This document shows positions 1-5,386 of a stretch of DNA of 5,427 nucleotides, piece by piece. The notes beneath the pieces are model-generated. The model was not told the origin of the DNA. It made no database searches and was given only the letters and a program-made list of their open reading frames with translations. The position numbers were made by a program, and so were the translations under genes. How positions within the stretch are numbered: the first letter of the stretch is position 1; each line of letters begins with the position of its first letter. The DNA lies in the NCBI GenBank assembly GCA_003133485.1, contig PKXR01000142.1, forward strand, positions 1 through 5,427, read 5' to 3'. Source of the stretch: Candidatus Dormiibacterota bacterium. Its GTDB lineage: Bacteria > Chloroflexota > Dormibacteria > UBA8260 > Bog-877.

Positions 1-4
1 AACA

Positions 5-22
5 GTTCAGCGATTCTGTCCG
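5..22 (+). repeat. Left terminal inverted repeat of the ISNCY element
   Basis: These 18 bases (GTTCAGCGATTCTGTCCG) pair with the reverse complement of 1354-1371 at 16 of 18 positions; the two mismatches are a C/G and a T/C. They lie only three bases ahead of the transposase start codon, as expected for a compact IS end. The first 10 bases of the window are also repeated exactly, inverted, at 1341-1350, so the end carries overlapping repeat units that may be transposase-binding sites. Confidence 0.6.
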
Positions 23-25
23 ACC

Positions 26-1332
26 ATGAAGGACAAGATCGTTTTGAACTCAGCTGAGCAGAGGCGGGTGTTGGTGCTGAACCAGTTGGAGGCAGGGGTG
101 CTGAGCCCAGCCCAAGCGGGGCAACTTCTGGGGCTGGCGGAACGCCAACTGAGAAGGCTCAGGGCTCGGTACCGGCAGGTGGGGGCCGGAGCTCTGGTCC
201 ATGGCAACCGGGGCAGACGGCCGGTGAACGCGGTGGATCCGGATCTGGTCAAACGGGTGGTTGAACTGGCCCAGACGACCTACCTCGGCTTCAACCGCCA
301 CCACCTCACCGAGATTCTGGCGGAGCGTGGGGAGATACATCTCTCCCGGCCCACGGTGCACCGGCTGCTGAGGGCGGCAGGCATCTCGGCCCCTCGGGTA
401 AGGCGTCCGGCCAGGGCCCACCACCGGCGGGACCGGATGGCCCAGGAGGGGTGCCTCTTGCAGGTGGACGGCAGCCGGCACGACTGGCTCGAGGGCAGAG
501 GCCCCTACCTGACCCTGGTGGGGCCATTGACGACGCCACCGGGCTGGTGGTGGGGGCCACCTTCCGGGAGCAGGAGGAGGCACAGGGGTACTTCCAGATG
601 TTGCGCCAAGTGGTGGTGAGCAAGGGGGTGCCACTGGCGCTTTATTCAGGCAGACATGGGATTTTCGTGAAGACCAGAAAGGAGGAGCCCAGCCTGGCGG
701 AACAGCTCTCCGGCCGGCGCCAGCTGACCCAGATGGGCCGGCTGCTGGACGAGCTCCAGGTGGAGCTGATCCTGGCCCGCTCTCCCCAGGCCAAGGGCCG
801 GATTGAGCGGCTCTGGGGCACCTTCCAGGACCGGCTCTCCAGTGAGCTCCGGCTGCAGGGTGCCGCCACTCTGGAAGCGGCCAACCAGATCCTGGCCAAG
901 CACCTGCCCCGCCACAACCGCCAGTTCACCGTTCCCGCTCAGGACTCAGCAGCGGCCTGGAGGCCCCGTCCCCGGGAACTGGACCAGCTCTTCTGCTTCA
1001 AGTTCCACCGGGTGGTGGCCCTGGACCACACCGTGCGCTTCGCCGACCAGGTGATTGACATCCCCCGCCCCGGCCCCCGCAGCCTGGCCCGGGTCCGGGT
1101 TGAGGTCCAGCAGCGTTTCGACGGCGCCCTGGTGGTCTTCTACGAGGGCCACCGTCTGGCCACCACCCAGTCCCCGCCCCACACCGGACCGCTGCGTCTG
1201 GGCCGTCTCACCACCCCCGAGTTGCCGGTCCCTCCACCGCGGCTCAGCCGCCCGCGGCCCACGCTACGATCTACTCCCTGGAAGCCGGCCCCCAACCATC
1301 CCTGGAAAGCACCGTGGAAACAGACGGGATGA
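26..1332 (+). pseudogene. ISNCY-family DDE transposase, frameshifted and active-site mutated
   Basis: The intact protein would cut and rejoin DNA at the IS ends. The reading frame from ATG 26 encodes an N-terminal helix-turn-helix region (roughly residues 8-60), a linker, and the start of the DDE/integrase core, including the first catalytic Asp in LQVDGS (D148, codon 467-469). At the G-run 520-523 the frame is lost: the expected LTLVG-AIDDATG needs five G's and only four are present. The rest of the protein continues in another frame to the stop at 1330-1332, through AIDDATGLVVGATF and the catalytic Glu in GRIERLWG (codon 805-807), ending in a Pro-rich tail. The second catalytic Asp, normally in LYSDRHGIF, reads LYSGRHGIF (GGC at 649-651). 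These family motifs come from recall, not a search. The family is usually a single unbroken gene, so programmed frameshifting is unlikely. Two independent lesions argue for real decay rather than a sequencing error. Confidence 0.85.
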
Positions 1333-1353
1333 CAAAGTCCCTGAACTGTTGCG

Positions 1354-1371
1354 CGGACGGAATCCCTGAAC
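1354..1371 (-). repeat. Right terminal inverted repeat of the ISNCY element
   Basis: The reverse complement of these bases matches the left end at 5-22 in 16 of 18 positions. The 9-mer TCCCTGAAC occurs here (1363-1371) and again in direct orientation at 1338-1346, 25 bp further in. The right end therefore carries two spaced copies of the terminal motif. Such tandem subterminal copies are often transposase-binding sites, but that role is inferred. Confidence 0.6.
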
Positions 1372-1382
1372 CACTACAGGTT

Positions 1383-1430
1383 GATCTCAACTGGGTAGTG
1401 GGTCAGTTTGAATTACCCCAATTTGAGATC
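1383..1430. repeat. Imperfect hairpin upstream of the small protein gene
   Basis: GATCTCAA (1383-1390) is perfectly inverted at TTGAGATC (1423-1430), and GGGTA (1393-1397) is inverted at TACCC (1414-1418) further in, giving a two-part stem separated by a small internal loop, with a 16-nt apical loop. No T-run follows, so it is not a classical intrinsic terminator. It sits between the IS right repeat and the small gene at 1448. It could be the extreme right end of the IS, an operator, or a leader structure for the small gene. I see no convincing sigma-70 promoter in 1333-1447. Confidence 0.5.
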
Positions 1431-1441
1431 GGTTGTAGACT

Positions 1442-1447
1442 AGGAGG
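1442..1447 (+). promoter_or_regulatory. Consensus Shine-Dalgarno abutting the ATG at 1448
   Basis: AGGAGG lies directly against the start codon with zero spacing, where 5-9 nt is usual. An in-frame TAG at 1436-1438 rules out an upstream ATG, and the N-terminus MPKRSRKP looks like the family start. The start is therefore kept and the spacing is flagged as odd. Confidence 0.5.
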
Positions 1448-1678
1448 ATGCCGAAGCGCTCAAGGAAGCCAGCGGACTTCAATCAGATGGGCTTCGCCAT
1501 CATCCGGGAAGCGACGGACCCGGAGTACGACCCCTACCAGGGGAAGAACCCTAACGCCGTGGAGCCAGGGAGGCTCGGTGGCCAGAAGGGCGGGAAGGCT
1601 AGAGCTGCCAAGCTCTCGCCTGAGGAACGGCACGAGATCGCCAAGAAGGCGGCAGCGGCTAGGTGGGGTAAGAACTAG
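1448..1678 (+). CDS. Small basic protein with GGQKGGKARA motif, function unknown
   Basis: This is a 76-residue cytoplasmic protein with no signal peptide or membrane segment. It has a basic start (MPKRSRKP), a middle of about residues 11-40 with acidic and Pro/Asn-rich patches, and a C-terminal half made of a glycine/lysine motif, GRLGGQKGGKARA (41-53). That motif is followed by a helix-like stretch, LSPEERHEIAKKAAAARW (56-73), and the end GKN. Small proteins of this pattern recur in many bacteria as hypothetical proteins, sometimes loosely labelled histone- or H1-like. The Lys/Arg/Ala-rich tail would suit nucleic-acid binding, but no function is established that I know of. It stands alone between the dead IS and the convergent DUF262 gene, whose stop is 24 bp away with no terminator hairpin between. 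The start choice rests on the family-like N-terminus, because the Shine-Dalgarno is unusually close. Confidence 0.75.
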   Translation: MPKRSRKPADFNQMGFAIIREATDPEYDPYQGKNPNAVEPGRLGGQKGGKARAAKLSPEERHEIAKKAAAARWGKN

Positions 1679-1702
1679 CCCCGAACCCCCAGGACTGCTA
1701 GG

Positions 1703-3394
1703 TCAGGTGGCAGCCCAGGTCTTCACGGCGAGCCGCGCTAGGGTCTTCTGGCGCTCGACTATGGATTCCCTAGTCCAGTCCGTCTCGCTAGCTATCTGAC
1801 TCGTCAGCTCGTAGCCAGACTGGGCGTATACCTTCCGTTTCTCGGCGAAGCTGGCACTCCTCAGGTTCGAGTTGTCCCGTGTCAGCATGAGGGCCATGTT
1901 CCCCAGTCGCTTCGAGTACTGGGCCACGTCATCCTGGGAGAATTGCGGCCAATTCGCTTCGGGCTTCTCGGGCAGAACGTGCTCCAAGTTAATGACCCTA
2001 GCATCTTCGGTCGGAACGAACGAAGGCGAGGGCATCCCCTTGGCTGTCATTTCGAGGGATCGCAGATAGTACCGGCCAAGTCGAGCGTTGGTCACTCGCG
2101 CCCTCTCGAACGCCTCCGAGAAGAGGGAATCGCTCGGCGTCAGGGGCTTCAACTGAGCCCTGAGCTTGGCTGCCGTGGTCAGATCGCCTGAAAAGACTCC
2201 CTTGGCCGCTTCGGACAGGGGACGCTCTACGGATGCGCTGCGAATAGTGGACGCCACGATCAAACGCACTCCAAGCGCTACCAGGAACGAGAGCGCAACG
2301 GCGGCTTCACGCTTGGGCAGCTTCTCGGCTATCGCGAGCACGAGGGGCTGCATCGGCTTGATGTCCAGCAGGTTCAAGGTCCGGATTGCCCGACGAGCGG
2401 CGTCGGGATACTCATTCCACCTGTCGTGGTCTGAGTTAAAGGTCGCGACGTAGACGTGGGCCAACATTTCCAACTGGCGCGCAAAAGTCAGTGTCGGTTG
2501 CTCTGCCTTTGCGATCTCCTGGACCGCAGCATAGGCCTCGGCGGGGCTGCGAAGGTATCCCTTCTCCAGGACCAGGACGTGGCGCACGAAGGTGATCGTC
2601 ACTTCTTCATCGTCTAGCGTTTCAAGAGCGCCGCGCATGTACGACCACCGGCTCTGAACCTCAGACAGCCGGTCGCCTGCTTTCCCGAAGAGATGATTTT
2701 TGACAAGATCGGCTTGGGACGTGCGAAGGCCGCGATCATTGAGCGTTTCGAACATCATGTATGCGTCTGCGTCGTCGGGAACCTTTAGCAGGACGACGAG
2801 CACCCGGTGTTCGATAAAGGCCACCAATCGTTCCAGCATGTCACCGTGATCCTTAGGATCTGCGGCAGCCAGGAACTTCCTCACGTGTAGCTTTGCATCT
2901 GCGAAGGCTTGCAGCAAGCGTTTGTGTGAGGTTTGCCCTGTGCTCTGTGCGCGCGGCAGCGTCCGCTTGGGATCGTCAGAAATGATCTCTTCGAATAGGC
3001 CGTTATCGTCCGTATTCAGTCGGAGCTTAGGGACGTGCTTACGCCTCGGACGATCAAATCCAGCAAGAAACTCCGTCTCGATTGCATCGGCCAAGACCTC
3101 ATCGCTGATCTCTCTGCAGTAGTCACGGATAGCGGCGAGCAAGAGGGCAGTTGTCGCCAACCGTTGCTGGCCGTCCACAACCTCAAGCGTCCGTTCGCGC
3201 GGGATTGTGACAATGGTGCCCAGGAAGTAGTCCTTCCCCTCGTTAATCGCCCCTACCAAGTCCTCGTACAGCTCGCGGACCTCTTCCACCCAGGAGTAGT
3301 CACGCTGGTTCGGCGGGACTTCGAGTTGATTCCTCTTAAGAACAGAGCCGATACCCCCCTGCTCGAATCCAATCTGCTTACGCGGCTCACTCAT
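1703..3394 (-). CDS. DUF262 and DUF1524 (GmrSD-like) restriction-type protein
   Basis: This is a 563-residue cytoplasmic protein resembling single-chain GmrSD enzymes, type IV restriction systems that cut DNA with modified bases using NTP hydrolysis. The N-terminal DUF262 (GmrS, ParB-like fold) carries the family motifs NQRDYSW (29-35) and VVDGQQRLAT (72-81). The stretch FETLNDRGLRTSQADLVKN (215-233) is the conserved segment late in that domain. A helical middle follows. The C-terminal DUF1524 (GmrD, HNH-type) shows INLEHVLP (468-475, with His472), RLGNMAL (496-502), Asn508/Asn510 and FAEKRKVY (516-523), so the nuclease signature looks complete. Its start is supported by GAGGT at 3401-3405 on the minus strand, 6 nt before the ATG. 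It overlaps the upstream RHH gene by 8 nt (ATGAGTGA), implying translational coupling. The protein is somewhat shorter than many relatives. Substrate and antiphage role are inferred; a housekeeping or toxin-like role is possible. Confidence 0.88.
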   Translation of the reverse strand: MSEPRKQIGFEQGGIGSVLKRNQLEVPPNQRDYSWVEEVRELYEDLVGAINEGKDYFLGTIVTIPRERTLEVVDGQQRLATTALLLAAIRDYCREISDEVLADAIETEFLAGFDRPRRKHVPKLRLNTDDNGLFEEIISDDPKRTLPRAQSTGQTSHKRLLQAFADAKLHVRKFLAAADPKDHGDMLERLVAFIEHRVLVVLLKVPDDADAYMMFETLNDRGLRTSQADLVKNHLFGKAGDRLSEVQSRWSYMRGALETLDDEEVTITFVRHVLVLEKGYLRSPAEAYAAVQEIAKAEQPTLTFARQLEMLAHVYVATFNSDHDRWNEYPDAARRAIRTLNLLDIKPMQPLVLAIAEKLPKREAAVALSFLVALGVRLIVASTIRSASVERPLSEAAKGVFSGDLTTAAKLRAQLKPLTPSDSLFSEAFERARVTNARLGRYYLRSLEMTAKGMPSPSFVPTEDARVINLEHVLPEKPEANWPQFSQDDVAQYSKRLGNMALMLTRDNSNLRSASFAEKRKVYAQSGYELTSQIASETDWTRESIVERQKTLARLAVKTWAAT

Positions 3395-3587
3395 CCGCCG
3401 ACCTCAGAGGGATGGCTTCGACAAAGGGCACCTGAAGTCCAGCGCTCTCCAGATCGCGAATGGCTGCAAGGCGCAGCCGCTCCCTCACCCACGAAGACAG
3501 GGAAATACCCGAGAGACCCGCAGCCGCCACGAATCCCTGCTTCTCGGCCTCGCTAACCCTGATCTGAAGAATCTCGACCTTGGACAT
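3387..3587 (-). CDS. Ribbon-helix-helix (RHH) DNA-binding protein, putative operon repressor
   Basis: This is a 66-residue protein with the RHH layout. A short strand (VEILQIRVS, 4-12) is followed by helix one (EAEKQGFVAAAGLSG, 13-27) and helix two (SLSSWVRERLRLAAIRDL, 29-46), with a short tail ending LRSADE. The pattern 'RVSEAEKQ.F..AA...G.SLS.WVRERLR' is typical of CopG/MobC-like small regulators and antitoxins, which bind palindromic operators as dimers of dimers. The start at 3587 is chosen because the RHH fold begins immediately after it; the open frame runs further upstream but through promoter DNA. There is no Shine-Dalgarno, and the predicted transcript begins only 2-3 nt before the ATG. 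The stop lies inside the DUF262 gene start. It probably represses this operon through the palindromes at 3599-3661. A protein antitoxin-like partner role for the DUF262 protein is an alternative. Confidence 0.75.
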   Translation of the reverse strand: MSKVEILQIRVSEAEKQGFVAAAGLSGISLSSWVRERLRLAAIRDLESAGLQVPFVEAIPLRSADE

Positions 3588-3596
3588 GATTGAGCC

Positions 3597-3626
3597 ACTG
3601 TACTGCAAACAGCGGCACAAAGTCAA
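3597..3626 (-). promoter_or_regulatory. Predicted sigma-70 promoter of the RHH-DUF262 operon
   Basis: On the minus strand, TTGACT (complement of 3621-3626) is followed after 18 bp by TACAGT (complement of 3597-3602). The predicted start point is near 3590, so the RHH mRNA would be nearly leaderless. The -10 box overlaps the right half of the palindrome at 3599-3619, as expected for a repressible promoter. Confidence 0.6.
3599..3619. promoter_or_regulatory. Operator-like palindrome 1 (RHH-operon side)
   Basis: TGTACTGC (3599-3606), a 5-bp spacer, then GCGGCACA (3612-3619). Read on the minus strand this is TGTGCCGC-N5-GCAGTACA, the same design as palindrome 2 with two substitutions in one arm. 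It lies between the -35 and -10 of the minus-strand promoter and overlaps the -10. Confidence 0.65.
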
Positions 3627-3641
3627 GAAAGCGCTTGACTT
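3620..3641. repeat. Inverted pair of -35 boxes at the centre of the divergent promoter
   Basis: AAGTCAAG (3620-3627) and CTTGACTT (3634-3641) are a perfect 8-bp inverted repeat around a 6-bp spacer. Each arm holds one TTGACT -35 hexamer, pointing outward. This makes the whole 3599-3661 region nearly mirror-symmetric. Confidence 0.7.
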
Positions 3642-3663
3642 GTACTGCGTTATGCAGTACACT
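3635..3663 (+). promoter_or_regulatory. Predicted sigma-70 promoter of the IS1-like transposase gene
   Basis: TTGACT (3635-3640), a 17-bp spacer and TACACT (3658-3663). The predicted start point falls on or within about a base of the ATG at 3670, giving a leaderless mRNA. This agrees with the absence of a Shine-Dalgarno sequence before that ATG. The spacer is almost entirely occupied by palindrome 2. Confidence 0.6.
3641..3661. promoter_or_regulatory. Operator-like palindrome 2 (transposase side)
   Basis: TGTACTGC (3641-3648), spacer GTTAT, then GCAGTACA (3654-3661): perfect 8-bp arms. It starts directly after the -35 box and runs into the -10 box of the plus-strand promoter, so bound protein would block RNA polymerase. 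Its centre is 42 bp from that of palindrome 1, about four helical turns, which places both sites on the same face of the DNA. Confidence 0.75.
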
Positions 3664-3669
3664 CTCCTC

Positions 3670-4506
3670 ATGAACCGACTCCCCCAAGCCAAGCGGGTCC
3701 AGGTGGTAAAGGCTCTCGTAGAGGGCAATTCCATCCGGGCCACCGTCCGCATGACGGGCGTGGCGAAGAACACCGTCGCCAAACTCCTGATCGAGCTAGC
3801 TGACGCTTGCTGGGAGTATCAGAACGATGCCCTTCGTGGCCTGACCTGCCGCCGCGTAGAGGCCGACGAGATCTGGGCCTTCTGCTACGCCAAGGAAGCC
3901 AACGTCCCCCAGGAGCACAAGGGAGAGTTCGGGTACGGAGATATCTGGACGTGGGTGGCGATGGACGCGGATACGAAGCTCATCATCAGTTCTCTGGTCG
4001 GGGAGCGGGACACCCCCACCGCCGTCGAGTTCATGCAGGACGTACGGGAGCGGATCGCCAACCGCACCCAGCTCACCACGGATGGCCTGGTCTGCTACCT
4101 AACCGCCGTTGAGGAAGCGTTCGGTGCGGACGTGGACTTTGCCCAGCTTGTCAAGGTCTACGGACCCAACCCCGACGCGGATCGCCGCTACAGTCCAGCG
4201 AAGTTCGTCACCGCCGAGAAGCGACCAGTCAGCGGATCACCGGACCCAGCCAAGGTCTCGGCCAGCCATGTCGAGCGCCAGAACCTGACGATGCGGATGA
4301 GCATGCGCCGCTTCACTCGGCTGACCAACGGATTCTCCAAGAAGGCCGAGAACCTGATCGCGTCAGTGAATCTCCATAGCATGCATTACAACTTCGCTCG
4401 ACCCCACACAAGCCTGGCTAACCCTTATCCCCGGACTCCTGCGATGGCGGCGGGGGTTGAGGATCATGTGTGGTCTGTAGAGGAGATTGTGGGGCTGCTC
4501 TCTTAG
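3670..4506 (+). CDS. IS1-like DDE transposase, intact, no visible terminal repeats
   Basis: This is a 278-residue protein of the type usually labelled 'IS1 family transposase'. The N-terminal helix-turn-helix is at about 18-45 (NSIRATVRMTGVAKNTVAKLL). A DDE catalytic core follows, with candidate acidic residues Asp66 (EADEIWAF), Asp138 (LTTDGL) and Glu202 (HVERQN). The conserved C-terminal segments are RRFTRLTNGFSKK (213-225), MHYNFARPH (238-246) and TPAMAAGV (256-263), ending WSVEEIVGLLS. All expected parts are present, so it looks full length and catalytically complete. The start at 3670 fits the usual MNRLPQAKRVQVV-type N-terminus; upstream in-frame ATGs at 3652 and 3580 lie inside promoter DNA. 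I find no terminal inverted repeats around it, so it may be a solitary or domesticated gene rather than an ordinary IS. Its 3' end overlaps the convergent membrane-protein gene by 89 bp. Confidence 0.85.
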   Translation: MNRLPQAKRVQVVKALVEGNSIRATVRMTGVAKNTVAKLLIELADACWEYQNDALRGLTCRRVEADEIWAFCYAKEANVPQEHKGEFGYGDIWTWVAMDADTKLIISSLVGERDTPTAVEFMQDVRERIANRTQLTTDGLVCYLTAVEEAFGADVDFAQLVKVYGPNPDADRRYSPAKFVTAEKRPVSGSPDPAKVSASHVERQNLTMRMSMRRFTRLTNGFSKKAENLIASVNLHSMHYNFARPHTSLANPYPRTPAMAAGVEDHVWSVEEIVGLLS

Positions 4507-5359
4507 CCGAATTCATACGCCGCAAGATGAGAACGTGGGCTTCGGCGCAATACTTGAGGCCACCATTGGTGTCTTCAATCAGCCGGTCTAGTACACCAAC
4601 CAATCGATCCAGCGCTTGGTTCGCTTCGCGGCTCCTGTTGTGGTCACGCATACGCCGGAAGGACTCGCGCCAATTGCGGTTAGTCTCGGCCTGCCGCCTA
4701 GTCCTGGCCGCCGTCATCCAAAACGCCAAGTCGAGAACTATCCAGCCACCTTCCGGCTCCGGGACGGTCCTGATCCATCCGAGATAGGTCGTGGCCAACT
4801 CCTCGGAGCTGACTCGATACTTCGCCTCGATACGGCCCAGTTTCTTCACGTGGGACTCAATCGTCGCGGCCGCCTTCTTGGCCAATCGGTGTTGGCCTTT
4901 CACATCGGACCTCGGAATCGGGCGATCGGTACGGAGCGACTCGACTATCGCCCGATCGGCGCGCATGAGCGCCTCTCCCAATTGCGTTGAGAAGATCCGC
5001 TGTCGTTCGAGTACGCCCTCTAACTTGAGTTCGTAGTCCAGATAGCCCAGCTCGCTGAGCGGTGGCTTTGGTCTAAAGTGCGGCCGCCAGTTCCGTCCCT
5101 GTCGTTCTGGCGGAAGCACCCGGATCGCAATCCCTTCGGAGCGTTCAAACGAAACCTTAGGCAAGCTTGATTCGAACAGCAGCGAAAGCGCCCAGACCAG
5201 AGCGACGGCGAGAAGCACCGCGCCCGCTACGTGGTTGGTACACCCGCTCACGGTTAGCGCGAGCCCAACAACAGCAAACACACCCGGCCACCCGTAGCGA
5301 CGCGGCAGGCTCTGTTCGCGGGGACCCTTCCCGCTCGGGTCAGCCATGCCCCGAAGCAT
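4418..5359 (-). CDS. Two-transmembrane-helix protein of unknown function
   Basis: I do not recognise a family for this 313-residue protein. A basic, cytoplasmic-looking N-terminus (residues 1-23, with RRY at 20-22) precedes two hydrophobic segments, about 24-40 (WPGVFAVVGLALTVSGC) and 44-62 (VAGAVLLAVALVWALSLLF), which should form a membrane hairpin. VSGC at 37-40 resembles a lipobox, but the immediately following second segment favours a membrane protein. Residues 63-280 are charged and mainly helical (for example 109-190 and 220-280) with coiled-coil potential and no catalytic motif I can identify. The last 31 residues are Pro/Gln-rich and are encoded antisense to the transposase 3' end, so the native C-terminus may have been replaced when the transposase arrived. 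The start may instead be Met5 (5347). Neither start has a strong Shine-Dalgarno. Confidence 0.65.
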   Translation of the reverse strand: MLRGMADPSGKGPREQSLPRRYGWPGVFAVVGLALTVSGCTNHVAGAVLLAVALVWALSLLFESSLPKVSFERSEGIAIRVLPPERQGRNWRPHFRPKPPLSELGYLDYELKLEGVLERQRIFSTQLGEALMRADRAIVESLRTDRPIPRSDVKGQHRLAKKAAATIESHVKKLGRIEAKYRVSSEELATTYLGWIRTVPEPEGGWIVLDLAFWMTAARTRRQAETNRNWRESFRRMRDHNRSREANQALDRLVGVLDRLIEDTNGGLKYCAEAHVLILRRMNSAKRAAPQSPLQTTHDPQPPPPSQESGDKG

Positions 5360-5386
5360 AGGCGCGCCCTGACCGTTACAAAAAAG

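Larger units (their letters stand above)
1..1371 (+). mobile_element. ISNCY-family insertion sequence, degenerate
   Basis: This is the body of an insertion sequence carrying one transposase gene, now broken (see the entry at 26-1332). Inverted-repeat remnants flank the gene: bases 5-22 match the reverse complement of 1354-1371 at 16 of 18 positions, and bases 1-10 match the reverse complement of 1341-1350 exactly. The outer left boundary may lie beyond the window edge, because the repeat starts at the first bases. The right boundary is at least 1371 and could extend to the hairpin at 1383-1430. No target-site duplication can be judged with the left flank missing. The element could move only if an intact copy elsewhere supplies transposase. 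Confidence 0.7.

Noticed and set aside
520..523. Programmed -1 frameshift in the ISNCY transposase
   Set aside because: The family normally uses a single frame, the G-run is not a classical slippery heptamer, and the active site is also mutated.
50..634. Long minus-strand open frame opposite the ISNCY transposase
   Set aside because: It is antisense to a recognisable transposase in GC-rich DNA, with Pro-rich low-complexity translation and no domain.
1314..1799. 161-codon plus-strand open frame running through the small gene into the DUF262 3' end
   Set aside because: It overlaps two better-supported genes in other frames, and its translation is Arg/Ser-rich with no family pattern.
3035..3556. 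173-codon plus-strand open frame opposite the DUF262 and RHH genes
   Set aside because: It is a shadow of two genes with clear motifs, and shows no start signal.
3599..3661. TGTACTGC repeats as a CRISPR or toxin-type repeat array
   Set aside because: There are only two palindromic sites and they fit promoter spacers exactly, so operators explain them better.
3580..3669. N-terminal extension of the transposase to ATG 3580 or 3652
   Set aside because: These codons lie in the promoter-operator region, and family members begin at the MNRLPQAKR-like sequence.
3588..3782. N-terminal extension of the RHH frame upstream of 3587
   Set aside because: It would be antisense to the transposase gene and its promoter, and would add 65 residues with no RHH relevance.
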